Positions 34,505 to 43,432 of a DNA stretch of 52,510 nt are shown piece after piece. The position numbers and the translations under genes were made by a program. The DNA is taken from positions 1 through 52,510 of the forward strand of contig NZ_CAKKMF010000028.1 in the NCBI RefSeq assembly GCF_918697925.1, in the 5' to 3' direction. The stretch comes from Arthrobacter sp. Bi26. GTDB taxonomy: Bacteria > Actinomycetota > Actinomycetes > Actinomycetales > Micrococcaceae. The notes below the pieces were generated by a model. That model saw nothing but the letters and a program-made list of their open reading frames with translations, had not been told where the DNA came from and did not search any database. Numbering within the stretch: position 1 is the first letter of the stretch; each line of letters starts with the position of its first letter.

Positions 34505-35827
34505 ATGGACACTTCGGCCGGCCCGGGCGGACGCCGGACCTCCTTGTTTACGGACCACTATGAGCTGACCATGTTCCAGGCGGCTCTGCACTCCGGCGCG
34601 GCCCACCGCCGGTCCGTCTTCCAGGCCTTTGCCCGGGGGCTGCCGGCCGGGCGCCGGTACGGCATCGTGGCCGGCACCGGCCGGCTCCTTGAGGGGATCG
34701 CGGACTTCCGCTTCGAGGCGGACGACCTCGATTTCCTGGCAGGCACCGGTGTGGTCCAAGAGGATACGCTGGACCAGCTGGCCGCCTGCCGGTTCTCCGG
34801 CGACATCTGGGGCTACCCGGAAGGCGAAGCGTATTTCCCGCACTCCCCCGTCCTGATCATCGAATCGACGTTCGCCGAGGCCTGCGTCCTGGAGACCTAC
34901 GTCCTGTCAGTGCTGAACCATGACAGCGCCATCGCGTCGGCCGCGTCCCGGATGATCAGTGCAGCCGGCGGCAGGCCCTGCATTGAGATGGGCTCACGCC
35001 GCACCCACGAGGAAGCTGCCGCCGCAGCGGCCCGCGCGGCCGTGATCGCCGGCTTTTCCGGCACCTCCAACCTGGCTGCCGGGCGGCGCTACGGCCTCCG
35101 GACCGTCGGCACCGCCGCCCACTCCTTCACCCTGCTCCACGACTCCGAGCGCGACGCCTTCGCGGCCCAGCTGGCCTCGCTGGGGCCCGGGACCACGCTG
35201 CTCGTGGACACGTACGACGTCGAGGCGGCGGTCCGCACCGCCGTCGGCCTCGCCGGAGACAGCCTCGGGGCTATCCGGCTGGACTCCGGGGACCTCGTGG
35301 CCCAGGCCCGGTGGGTCCGCGAACTCCTGGACAGCCTCGGCAATGTGCACACCAGGATCGTGGTCACCTCAGACCTGGACGAATTCTCCGTCGCCGCTCT
35401 CCGGTCCGCCCCGGCCGATTCCTACGGCATCGGCACTGCGCTCGTGACCGGTTCCGGTGCGCCCACGGCCGGCATGGTCTACAAGCTGGTGAGCCGGGCC
35501 GGGGACTCCGGTGAGCTGACTGCCGTGGCGAAGACCTCGAAGGACAAGATCAACATGGGCGGCCGCAAGTTCGCCGTGCGACGCCTCAACGACAGCGGCA
35601 CCGCCACCCACGAGGTCCTCGGCGTGGGCCACCCGCCGGCCGCCGTCCCGAACGGTCGCCCGCTGCTGCAGCAGTTCATGAAGGATGGCGAAATCCTGCC
35701 CGGCTGGACCGGGCCGGACGCCGTGGGGCGGGCCCGGGAGCGGCACACGGCCTCCATGGCAGAGCTGCCCCGGGTGGTGGACAGGCTGCAACCGGGCGAA
35801 CCGGCCATCCCCACCATCTACGAATAA
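34505..35827 (+). CDS. pncB: Nicotinate phosphoribosyltransferase
   Basis: 440 residues. It converts nicotinate, PRPP and ATP to nicotinate mononucleotide in the Preiss-Handler NAD salvage pathway. Conserved parts: TDHYELTMFQAAL at the start, the GSRRTHEE loop, the phosphorylated histidine in GTAAHSFTLLHD (about residue 205), LVDTYDV, and AIRLDSGDL near the PRPP site. The upstream TAGAGT ends only about 7 bp before ATG 34505, so the mRNA may be leaderless. The family fold is complete and no truncation is seen. Confidence 0.93.
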   Translation: MDTSAGPGGRRTSLFTDHYELTMFQAALHSGAAHRRSVFQAFARGLPAGRRYGIVAGTGRLLEGIADFRFEADDLDFLAGTGVVQEDTLDQLAACRFSGDIWGYPEGEAYFPHSPVLIIESTFAEACVLETYVLSVLNHDSAIASAASRMISAAGGRPCIEMGSRRTHEEAAAAAARAAVIAGFSGTSNLAAGRRYGLRTVGTAAHSFTLLHDSERDAFAAQLASLGPGTTLLVDTYDVEAAVRTAVGLAGDSLGAIRLDSGDLVAQARWVRELLDSLGNVHTRIVVTSDLDEFSVAALRSAPADSYGIGTALVTGSGAPTAGMVYKLVSRAGDSGELTAVAKTSKDKINMGGRKFAVRRLNDSGTATHEVLGVGHPPAAVPNGRPLLQQFMKDGEILPGWTGPDAVGRARERHTASMAELPRVVDRLQPGEPAIPTIYE

Positions 35828-35890
35828 GGCGGGGAGCAGGCACTCTTCGCGGAGGGGTCTTCGCAAGTCGTTCCAGGCGGGGCCGACGGC

Positions 35891-36433
35891 CTAGTCTGAC
35901 GACCGGTGAAGGACAAAGATGCCGCCGTATGCGGGCTGGTCCGATCGCTGCCGATCGCTGTCGGTGTATTCGCTCAGCACAGCGTAGATGCGCCTGATGA
36001 GGTCCTCGGCGTCTTTCTCGGAGAGGTGCAGAACGAAGCGTGAGAGGCTGGTGAGCGCATCCGGCCCGGCTTCCGTCAGCTCTTCCCGAAACGCCTCGAT
36101 CGGTGCCATTGGACCGTCCGGACCAGCTTCACGCAGTGCGGTGTCCAGGTTCCAGGACCGTCCCGTGGAACGATACGGCTTCTCAAGCGCACCGCTGACC
36201 CCCGTGCGGACCTCGGCGGGTTCAAGGAATCCGGTTGAGAGCAATTGCCGCACGTGATAAAGCATCGTCCCCGGATCCTGACCCAGCCGATCGGCGAGTT
36301 GCTTGTTGGTCAGTTCGTGGAGCCCGCACAGGCGCAGGATCCTCAGGCGCAGCGGATGGGCCAGGGCCTTAATTTCGCGGGCGCTGGCGGCGGGTTTCTT
36401 CTCGTTCGCGCTCGTCGGCTCTGCGTCCGTCAT
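35891..36433 (-). CDS. ArsR-type winged-helix transcriptional regulator
   Basis: 180 residues. HTH_20/ArsR-like domain: REIKALAHPLRLRILRLCG, then ELTNKQLADRLGQDPGTMLYHVRQL as recognition part (about residues 19-66). The C-terminal portion is a helical region without metal-binding cysteines, so it is not a metal sensor of the classic kind. It is divergent from the MFS exporter at 36508, with an inverted repeat between the genes, so it probably represses the exporter. Confidence 0.88.
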   Translation of the reverse strand: MTDAEPTSANEKKPAASAREIKALAHPLRLRILRLCGLHELTNKQLADRLGQDPGTMLYHVRQLLSTGFLEPAEVRTGVSGALEKPYRSTGRSWNLDTALREAGPDGPMAPIEAFREELTEAGPDALTSLSRFVLHLSEKDAEDLIRRIYAVLSEYTDSDRQRSDQPAYGGIFVLHRSSD

Positions 36434-36462
36434 GTACCCATCCTACGATCTGATGTACTAAT

Positions 36463-36477
36463 TTCAACCACCTTGAA
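36463..36477. promoter_or_regulatory. Inverted repeat between arsR-type gene and MFS gene
   Basis: TTCAA-CCACC-TTGAA at 36463-36477 is a perfect small palindrome in the 74-bp divergent spacer, followed by AT-rich sequence (AATTTTCTCAATCAATAGG) that could contain the exporter promoter. It is a plausible operator for the winged-helix regulator. Confidence 0.45.
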
Positions 36478-36507
36478 TTTTCTCAATCAATAGGGAATGG
36501 TTCACCT

Positions 36508-37758
36508 ATGACTAGTCACTCTGCGCAGGTGCAGGCACGGAGTGATGCGCCGCTGGGTGCGTCCTACTGGAAGCTGTGGACCTCATCCGGGCTGTCCAAC
36601 CTCGCAGACGGCGTCTTCAAGATCGCGCTGCCGCTGCTGGCCATTCAGTTCACTCAGTCACCCACGCTGATTGCCGGGCTGACCGTCGCAGCCACGCTTC
36701 CCTGGCTTCTCTTCGCCCTCACTGCCGGAGCGCTGGCCGACCGGCTGGATAGGCGCAAGCTGATGTTGTGGGCCAACCTCAGCCGCGCGATGCTGCCCGC
36801 CTTGCTGGTCGCCGTCGTCCTGCTGGATTTGGGCTCCATTTGGGCTCTGTACATCGTCGCATTGATGGTGGGTGTGGCTGAAACGCTCTACGACACCTCC
36901 GCGCAGTCGATCCTGCCCCAGGTGGTGCACAGGGATCAGCTTTCGCGCGCCAACGGCCGGCTCTACGCCGTCGAGCTCACCGCCAACCAGTTCGTTGGTC
37001 CACCGCTGGGCGGGCTGCTGGTGGCCATCGGCGTCGTTGCGGGCTTTGCCGCGCCGGCGGCACTGTGGCTTGCGGCCGCCGGTGTCCTGTTCCTGCTCCC
37101 GGGAGCTTTTCGCACAGAGCGGGAGGTGAAGACGACACTGCGATTCGACGTTGCTGAGGGTTTGCGGTTCCTCTGGAACCAGAAGATCCTTCGCACGCTC
37201 GCGGTGATGACCGGGGTGTTCAACTTCGCATCCAACGCGGCATTCGCGGTCTTGGTGCTGTTTGCCGTGGGCCCGGCTTCAGAAATGGAACTGTCCGAGG
37301 TGGGGTTCGGCCTACTTTTGACGACCTCCGCTTTGGGCGCCTTCGTTGGCTCGTTCATCGCCGAACCGGTGGAGTCCAAGCTGGGTAGGTCCAGGTCCCT
37401 GACGCTCACGATCTTCGGGGGCGCGCTGCTGGTGGGTGCGCCCGCCATGACCGACAGCCCTTACGTTCTTGGCCCCATCCTCTTTGTGGGCGGCATGCTG
37501 ATCGTGCTTTGGAACGTCATTACCGTATCCCTGCGCCAGCGCATTACGCCCAACCCCTTGCTGGGCAGAGTCAACAGCGTCTACCGCCTGCTGGCTTGGG
37601 GAACCATGCCGCTCGGTGCAGCAGCGGGCGGACTGCTGGCCCAATGGCTGGGCCTGCAGGTCATGTTCGGCATCATGGGAGTGCTGACCCTCGCGCTACT
37701 GGGGATGATGCCCATCCTCACGGACAAGGCAATCGCCGCGGCCGACGTCGAATCCTGA
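36508..37758 (+). CDS. MFS transporter, MFS_3/enterobactin-exporter-like
   Basis: 416 residues, twelve predicted helices. Conserved loop motif GALADRLDRRKLMLW after helix 2, and AETLYDTSAQSILPQVV / LSRANGRLYAVELTANQFVGPPLGG, typical of the MFS_3 (EntS-like) branch, which includes macrolide and siderophore exporters. ATG 36508 is preceded by AGGGAA at a rather long spacing. Divergent winged-helix regulator suggests inducible export of a toxic compound; substrate not known. Confidence 0.88.
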   Translation: MTSHSAQVQARSDAPLGASYWKLWTSSGLSNLADGVFKIALPLLAIQFTQSPTLIAGLTVAATLPWLLFALTAGALADRLDRRKLMLWANLSRAMLPALLVAVVLLDLGSIWALYIVALMVGVAETLYDTSAQSILPQVVHRDQLSRANGRLYAVELTANQFVGPPLGGLLVAIGVVAGFAAPAALWLAAAGVLFLLPGAFRTEREVKTTLRFDVAEGLRFLWNQKILRTLAVMTGVFNFASNAAFAVLVLFAVGPASEMELSEVGFGLLLTTSALGAFVGSFIAEPVESKLGRSRSLTLTIFGGALLVGAPAMTDSPYVLGPILFVGGMLIVLWNVITVSLRQRITPNPLLGRVNSVYRLLAWGTMPLGAAAGGLLAQWLGLQVMFGIMGVLTLALLGMMPILTDKAIAAADVES

Positions 37759-37820
37759 GTGGTGTTCCCGCGCCGGCCCGGCCGGAAGTGTCGGGACCGG
37801 TGCGTCACCGTTGCACTGGG

Positions 37821-39200
37821 TCAATGGCCGGGTCCGGTGACGATCTTCTTCCGTTCCGATTCGTGCGCGCCGCCCTTCTTCGCCAGCGTGGAGCACGCCT
37901 CTTCGATGTCTCGGGCGAGCGTGTCGACGTGCTCGCGGCTCATCGTTTCCTTGACCAGGGCACGCATGATCGTCACGTCCTGGGCGTTCGGCGGCAGGGT
38001 GTAGGCCGGCACCATCCAGCCGCGTTCGGCCGAGAGCTGCCAGGCAATGTCGAACTCGTCGTACCCGGGGTCGGCGGCGAGCCGGAACGCGACCAGGGGA
38101 AGTTGCTCCTCGTCGGGGCCGATGATCTCGAACCGGCCCATGGCCTCCAACTTCTCGGCGAGGACGCGGGCGTTGGTCTGCATGTTCTGCATGATGTAGG
38201 TGTAACCGGCGCGGCCATAGCGCACGAAGTTGTAGTACTGGGCGAGAACCATCGACGAGCCCGTGGAGAAGTTCAGGGTGAAGGTCGAGTCGGTCTTGCC
38301 GAGGTAGTTCTCCTCGAAAACAAGGTCCTTGGCCAGGTCGGCCTTCTCCCGGAAGATCAGCCAGCCGATGCCGGGATAGACCAGTCCGAACTTATGCCCG
38401 GAGACATTGATCGAGTGGACCTGCTCGAGCCGGAAGTCCCACTCGGAGTCCGGGTAGAGGAAGGGCCAGACGAACCCCCCACTGGCCCCGTCCACGTGCA
38501 ACGGCACATCAAGGCCACGCTCACGCTTGATCCGTAGCAGCAGATCGTTGATGCCGGCGATGTCGTCCTTGTGCCCAGTGAACGTCGTACCCAGCACGGC
38601 AGCGACACCGATGGTGTTCTCATCGACATGGGCCTGCACGTCCTCCGGGCCGATCGTGTACTTCCCCGGCTGCAACGGCACGATCCGCGGCTCAACGTCG
38701 AAGTAGCGGCAGAACTTCTCCCACACGACATGCACGTCGCCGCCGAACACCAGGTTCGGGCTCGACGTCGACGCGCCGGCGTCCTCGCGACGCTTGCGCC
38801 AGTTCCACTTCAGGGACAGGCCGCCGAGCATGATCGCCTCGGACGATCCTTGGGTTCGGGCTCCCGTCGTCTCGCCGGGCGCGTGGAAGAGGTCGGCGAG
38901 CATCCGAATGCAGCGCTGCTCGATCTCGGCCGTGCGGGGATATTCGGCGTGGTCGATGAAATTGCGGTGCAGGTTCGCGGCGATGATCTGCTGGGCCTGC
39001 GGCTCCATCCATGTCGTCACGAAGGTCGCCAGGTTCCGGGCCGGATCACCCTCCAGCGCCAGGTCCTCCGAGACCAGGCGCAAAGCGTCCTCAGCAGGAA
39101 TGCCGGTCTCCGGGAACTCCCGGCTCGGAACCTCCTGGGTGACGAATCGGTTGCCGAACAGCGCCACGTCGGCATCGGCCGGCTGGAAATTTGCTGACAT
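37821..39200 (-). CDS. gadB: Glutamate decarboxylase
   Basis: 459 residues from ATG 39200 with AAGGAG at 7-nt spacing. PLP-dependent group II decarboxylase converting glutamate to GABA while consuming a proton in the cytoplasm. The Schiff-base lysine is K270 in SINVSGHKFGLVYPG; the PLP region includes ARTQGSSEAIMLGGLS and the substrate/PLP aspartate in HVDGASGGF. It ends in a basic-to-histidine tail (KKIVTGPGH), as in GAD proteins with pH-gated C-termini. It lies 31 bp downstream of the ClC gene on the same strand, forming an operon. No glutamate/GABA antiporter gene (gadC) is present in the window. Confidence 0.93.
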   Translation of the reverse strand: MSANFQPADADVALFGNRFVTQEVPSREFPETGIPAEDALRLVSEDLALEGDPARNLATFVTTWMEPQAQQIIAANLHRNFIDHAEYPRTAEIEQRCIRMLADLFHAPGETTGARTQGSSEAIMLGGLSLKWNWRKRREDAGASTSSPNLVFGGDVHVVWEKFCRYFDVEPRIVPLQPGKYTIGPEDVQAHVDENTIGVAAVLGTTFTGHKDDIAGINDLLLRIKRERGLDVPLHVDGASGGFVWPFLYPDSEWDFRLEQVHSINVSGHKFGLVYPGIGWLIFREKADLAKDLVFEENYLGKTDSTFTLNFSTGSSMVLAQYYNFVRYGRAGYTYIMQNMQTNARVLAEKLEAMGRFEIIGPDEEQLPLVAFRLAADPGYDEFDIAWQLSAERGWMVPAYTLPPNAQDVTIMRALVKETMSREHVDTLARDIEEACSTLAKKGGAHESERKKIVTGPGH

Positions 39201-39231
39201 CACTTCTCCTTCAGAGACTGTTGAAAAGGGG

Positions 39232-41346
39232 TTACGGATGAGCTCCCCGGTGCGCAGGAACCGAGGCGTCGGTGGATTCTGGACTCAGCATCAGAATCGC
39301 TCCGGTGAGGAAGCACAGGCCGCCCACGAGTGTGCCGAGATTGGACAGCTCGGCGTTCCACACTTCGCCGCTCGACGGTATGACAAAGGCCGCGACAGCC
39401 GAGATGCCGAAGGCAACAGAGCCGGCCACGTTGATCACGCCGATCTTCCATGTCCGCGGCCTGGGCAGGCCGGCGATGGCGCCACGACCGGCGTCCCGCA
39501 ACGCAACCCCGCTTGAAACGAGGAAGGCGACTGAACCCAGCGCATCGGGTCGCCACACCCGCTGCTCGGTCAGCGCCGCACTGAGATTGTCCCGCAGTGC
39601 ATTTCCCGTACTCCAGTTGAACCACAGCGTGCCGGCAAGTTGAACCGCGCCAGCGAGCCAGCCGAGATTCCGCGGCGCCCATACCCAAAACGACTGGCGC
39701 CGCGTGGCACGCGCGGCCGGGAGCGCGTCAACGGCTTCGCGGTACTGCAGGAACGCCGCGCAGGTGAAGAACAGCGAACCGACGAAGAATGTGGCCGCAC
39801 ACCAGCGCAGTCCCACGGCCTCGGCGTACAACGGCAGCGCCCCCAAGGCGAACAGACTCGAGCCAATGATGAACAACCAGGCGATCCACCGGCCCCGCAC
39901 GGTCGAACGGTCCGCGCTGGAGATCTCAGTTGCGTGGTCGGCCTTCGTGTGGGCCCGATGTTGAACGCTGCCGGCATCGTCAGGCGCCACGGACGCCGTC
40001 GGGCCCTGGCCCGAGCCCGGACCCGGTGCCGGGAGCACGTTGGTGATCACGAAGGACACCGCCACAGCCACCACCACCTGGGGTGTTACGGCCACACCGT
40101 CCACTCCCAGCAGCAGCGTGGCCAGCAGCGTCGATGTCAACGGCAGCCGCAGCATGGCTGCGCACATGGCTCCTATGCCCATGCCGATCGCTGCCGCGAG
40201 ATTCATTCCGGGCAACCCACTCGCAGCAATACCGAGCGCCGCACCGATGAACATCGACGGGAACACGGGACCACCACGGAATGCGCTCAGCGAGAGCCCG
40301 TAGGCCAAGGTCTTACAAGCGATCAGCAGGACCAGCACACCAAGCGAGTAGTCCGCGGCGTGTTCGACCAGTTCCGGAAGTGCGTCCTGCCCCGAGAACA
40401 ACACCTGCGTGAAGCTTCTCCCAGAGATCAACTGGTACGCCATCGCGGTAAGACCAATCAGCAAGCCGAGCGCAGCGGTCACTAACACCCGGTTCAGATG
40501 CACAACAGGACGAAGCGACAGCCCGACCCAGCGGATCAACCATCCCAACAGTGCGCCGACCGCGCCCATGACCACCGCCCAGCCCAACGTCGCCAGCGTC
40601 GGCGGCTCCGCAGGCGGCACCACAGGCAGCGCCAGCGAGAAGCTGCCCAACCCGGTCCAGCCGTCCAAGCCGACAAACACCAGCGCCCCGACGCCAGAAG
40701 CGAGCAGCCCGGGCAGGGCCATCAGACTCAGCGTCATTCCCCCGATCCCGGCGGCCTCCATGATCAGGAACGCACCGAGCACGGGAGACCCGAGCAAGGT
40801 ACTGATCGCGGCGAAGCTGCCTGCCGACGCCATGATCGTCAGGGCCATCGGCGGAGCGTCCTTCTTCACTAGGTGCACCGCCAACGCCCCGAGGCCGCCA
40901 CCGATCGCGATCAGCGGCCCCTCGGGCCCGAGCACCGCACCCAGGCTGAGCGTGGTCAGCGCCGCGAGAACGATGCCCACGAGCTCCCGCCCGTTCGGCG
41001 GACCGCCGCCCGTCTTGAACCCGAAAGCAGGCGAGTGGCCCCCGGTTCCCGGCAGATACCGGATGGTCAACGCCGTCAACAACCCACACAGCACCAACCA
41101 CGGAACCGGCCACCACGCGGGAGCAGGACCCCCTAGGACTTGATTCGGCAGCCCGTCGAAGACGTACCGCTGGATCGTCGCGACCAAAGCGAGAAAGCCG
41201 TAAGCAATGGCCGAGATGGGAACGCCCAAGACCGCCGCCAGCACGAGCGCAGCGATGTACGACCTGGAACGAATCACGGCGGCCGGATCGAAACTGGCCG
41301 GATCGATACTGGGTGGCGGCGCGGCAGGCTCTCTCAATCCCGGCAT
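39232..41346 (-). CDS. ClC-type chloride channel/H+ antiporter with C-terminal YrhK-like membrane domain
   Basis: 704 residues, much longer than the usual 430-470 of bacterial ClC. Residues about 30-450 form the ClC core: GTGGHSP (ion-binding loop equivalent to GSGIP), LGPEGPLIAIGG (gating glutamate retained), GSPVLGAFLIMEAAG (a glutamate near the proton-glutamate position) and RGGPVFPSMFIGAALG. After a polar linker (about 450-500) follow two units of the pattern WIAWLFIIGSSLFALGALP / FFVGSLFFTCAAFLQY and a later VGGLCFLTGAILML, resembling YrhK domains. Being the first gene before gadB, it probably supplies the Cl-/H+ counter-flux known to support GAD acid resistance. The ribosome site at ATG 41346 is weak. 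Confidence 0.85.
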   Translation of the reverse strand: MPGLREPAAPPPSIDPASFDPAAVIRSRSYIAALVLAAVLGVPISAIAYGFLALVATIQRYVFDGLPNQVLGGPAPAWWPVPWLVLCGLLTALTIRYLPGTGGHSPAFGFKTGGGPPNGRELVGIVLAALTTLSLGAVLGPEGPLIAIGGGLGALAVHLVKKDAPPMALTIMASAGSFAAISTLLGSPVLGAFLIMEAAGIGGMTLSLMALPGLLASGVGALVFVGLDGWTGLGSFSLALPVVPPAEPPTLATLGWAVVMGAVGALLGWLIRWVGLSLRPVVHLNRVLVTAALGLLIGLTAMAYQLISGRSFTQVLFSGQDALPELVEHAADYSLGVLVLLIACKTLAYGLSLSAFRGGPVFPSMFIGAALGIAASGLPGMNLAAAIGMGIGAMCAAMLRLPLTSTLLATLLLGVDGVAVTPQVVVAVAVSFVITNVLPAPGPGSGQGPTASVAPDDAGSVQHRAHTKADHATEISSADRSTVRGRWIAWLFIIGSSLFALGALPLYAEAVGLRWCAATFFVGSLFFTCAAFLQYREAVDALPAARATRRQSFWVWAPRNLGWLAGAVQLAGTLWFNWSTGNALRDNLSAALTEQRVWRPDALGSVAFLVSSGVALRDAGRGAIAGLPRPRTWKIGVINVAGSVAFGISAVAAFVIPSSGEVWNAELSNLGTLVGGLCFLTGAILMLSPESTDASVPAHRGAHP

Positions 41347-41978
41347 CGCGGCGCGCCTATGACGATTCGGGTCACTCCGAATGTCCTTCTTCTAGATCGG
41401 GTCGACTTGCCCAGCCGGCCACACCGCGAGCCACCGATGATCACCGGGCAGAACATCAGGCTGCCCTCCGGCGCCACGTCACCGAAGGCTTCCCAATCCG
41501 GCACGGACTTAGCCAGCGTCCGCCAGAAGGACGGCCCCCAGCAAACGGAGGCGCCGAGAGGACCGAGAGAACGGGTTCGGTGCGCCCGTGGTAACAGTTG
41601 AGCATCCCGTCTCCTTCCGCTGGCCGTGCGCTAGACGGCGGGAGCCTATAGTGGGTCGCGCAAGCGATTTGGGCTGGTCAATCACATGCTCTCCAAGCTA
41701 ACGCTTTCAGTGGGGGCAGTCCTCACCCAATGCGGGTGAAAAAGAACCGAAGAACACCGACGTCCTTCGGGCACGTCGGTGAGAGTGAAACAGGCGCTGG
41801 GGTTCCCCATGGGGATGAGTGGCGGTGGCAGGGTCAGCGAGAGTAGCGAGGCTGTTCAGTATCAGTGGGATAGAAGCAATGGCCAGCCGGAGTTTTACCG
41901 GGGCTATTTTGTACCGCCGACCTCGGCCGATCAGGTGCCGCTTTCCCTCGACGAGGGTGTCACGGGCTTCCTTTTGTC
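41347..41978. other. 632-bp region between the ClC operon and the hydrolase gene
   Basis: It contains a minus-strand small ORF (41456-41605), a TATAGG -10-like hexamer upstream of it (about 41656-41651), a perfect 9-bp hairpin CACCGACGT / ACGTCGGTG (41755-41763 and 41773-41781, 9-nt loop) and a 6-bp TCACCC / GGGTGA hairpin (about 41723-41739) followed by five As. A plus-strand frame from 41779 is open but continues antisense into the hydrolase gene, so I do not call it. Confidence 0.5.
41456..41605 (-). CDS. Small ORF with strong Shine-Dalgarno upstream of the ClC gene, possible leader peptide
   Basis: ATG 41605 is preceded by GGAAGGAGACGGG, one of the strongest ribosome sites in the window, and opens a 49-codon frame (beginning MLNCYHGRTEPVL, ending in an Arg-rich stretch) that stops at 41456, 110 bp before the ClC ATG. 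I do not recognise the peptide. The ClC gene has a poor ribosome site, so this may be a translated leader controlling the ClC-gadB operon, or the 5' fragment of a decayed gene, since another frame stays open after it. Confidence 0.35.
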   Translation of the reverse strand: MLNCYHGRTEPVLSVLSAPPFAGGRPSGGRWLSPCRIGKPSVTWRRRAA

Positions 41979-43331
41979 CTACGGGATCAGCGGGCTTGCA
42001 GTCCGCACGGCAGAGACGACGTCGAGGATCCCGCGGGTGGTCGCGGCCGCATCCTCCTGCTCGCTAATCAAAGACGCATGGGTGGCGCCGTTGATGACGC
42101 GGTGCAGGCTGTTGGTCGAGAGAGAGGCAAGGGCTTCCTGCGAAGCCGCCCAGCCGGGCGCGCTCCCACTGCCTGCCGTCAGAACTACCAGCGGCCTATT
42201 GGTGAAGTTCCTCAACGCGGCAGCTTGCTGCACCGAGGAGCCCGCATGAATGTACTCGTCGATCGTGCTGCGTAGGTGGTTGGGTGTCATGCCGAGCAAC
42301 CGGCCGAGGCCAAGTCGAGCTGCGCTCGAGACCAGTGCGGAGGCACGGTTCATCGTGTCGTCGGACTCCGAGCGAGAGGGGTGTGCTGATTCCGAGTCCC
42401 ATGCTGGTGCGGTTGAGTCCACCAGGACCAATCCGGCTACGTCCTCGGGAAAGCTGGCAGCGAAAGTGAGTGCGTAGAGGCCCCCGAATGAATGCCCCGC
42501 CAGCACATACGGTCCCGACTCGTTCCCGCGCTGCAGCAACGTGTGGAGATCGGTCGCGATCTGCGCGCCCTCCTGCGCGGTCCTCGCTGAATCGCTCCAC
42601 CCACGTCCTGCCCTGTCGTAGACGCACACCCGGGTGTCACGGGCAACGGCCGGTGCGATCAATGCGAGGTCAGACGACACTTGGCCTGCGCCCGGTTCGA
42701 GCACGACGGTAGGGCTGCCCGAGCCGGTGCAGTTGAGGTACAGGCGGTGTCCGCCGACGTCGATCAACTGGCCCTGCACTGGAGAGGCCCCCGCATCCGC
42801 CGCTTCGCGCACGGTTTCGTAGCCGCTACCCAGTGAAGCCAGAACCAGCATCGCGATCACTGGGTACAGCAGCACGCGCCCGCTCCGGCTACGAAGCTGC
42901 CGATTGGCTTGAGAGCCTGTCCAGAGCGCTAACACCATCAAAGCGGGGGGCCATACCCAGGCGAGCACTTCCTGCGCTGGGGAGCCGAACGCCAGCAAAA
43001 AGAAACCGCCCAGCCCGATGAAAAGCGCTGGAGCCACCGCCCACTTCTGTGGTTGCTCCGTGAACCTCACCGACAACACAGCCACCATTGCCCATCCCAG
43101 CGAAAGCCCCAACAGGATGGCCCCGGTCACGCTGCTCTGGGTTGCTGGAATGAACGGGGCGACGGCCAGCAGCAGTGCAGCGAGGACCCCGGTAATCAAT
43201 GAGCTGGCTACGATCCAGCCGAGGTGTCCATTCTGGGAAGGATCAGCGCCGGGCGGACGGTCCTGGCCCGTGGATGTGGAGCCCGTGGGAGGGGCTGCCG
43301 TCAATTCCTGCCTCGCAGGGAAGAGTGTCAT
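41979..43331 (-). CDS. Membrane-anchored alpha/beta hydrolase
   Basis: 450 residues. The N-terminal part (about 35-170) has five hydrophobic segments (WIVASSLITGVLAALLLAVA, VTGAILLGLSLGWAMVAVL, APALFIGLGGFFLLAFG, VWPPALMVLALW, VLLYPVIAMLVLASLG), and the rest is a classic alpha/beta-hydrolase domain: YLNCTGSGSPTVVLEPGAG (oxyanion region), nucleophile serine in GHSFGG, a later acidic strand VLVDS and the histidine in GATHASLI. The catalytic domain probably faces outward, given an odd number of helices. Substrate unknown; epoxide hydrolase/haloperoxidase-like enzymes are relatives. Divergent from the GlxA-type regulator. Confidence 0.84.
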   Translation of the reverse strand: MTLFPARQELTAAPPTGSTSTGQDRPPGADPSQNGHLGWIVASSLITGVLAALLLAVAPFIPATQSSVTGAILLGLSLGWAMVAVLSVRFTEQPQKWAVAPALFIGLGGFFLLAFGSPAQEVLAWVWPPALMVLALWTGSQANRQLRSRSGRVLLYPVIAMLVLASLGSGYETVREAADAGASPVQGQLIDVGGHRLYLNCTGSGSPTVVLEPGAGQVSSDLALIAPAVARDTRVCVYDRAGRGWSDSARTAQEGAQIATDLHTLLQRGNESGPYVLAGHSFGGLYALTFAASFPEDVAGLVLVDSTAPAWDSESAHPSRSESDDTMNRASALVSSAARLGLGRLLGMTPNHLRSTIDEYIHAGSSVQQAAALRNFTNRPLVVLTAGSGSAPGWAASQEALASLSTNSLHRVINGATHASLISEQEDAAATTRGILDVVSAVRTASPLIP

Positions 43332-43364
43332 GCGCTAATGCTGTCATTCGCCGGCAGCGGAAGT

Positions 43365-43386
43365 GCACGGCAAAAATGCCCTGCAT
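43365..43386. promoter_or_regulatory. Imperfect palindrome between hydrolase and GlxA-type regulator
   Basis: TGCACGGCA (43365-43373), AAAA, TGCCCTGCA (43378-43386): 9-bp arms with one mismatch. It is centred in the 101-bp divergent spacer and is a candidate regulatory site for either gene. Confidence 0.45.
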
Positions 43387-43432
43387 GGAAAGGATTCCGC
43401 CCACCTGGTGCCTTCGTGAGTACAGTGATTCT

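Noticed and set aside
41779..42249. A plus-strand open frame of about 156 codons between the ClC operon and the hydrolase
   Set aside because: Its second half is antisense to the catalytic domain of the well-supported hydrolase gene, it has no ribosome site, and I recognise no domain in it.
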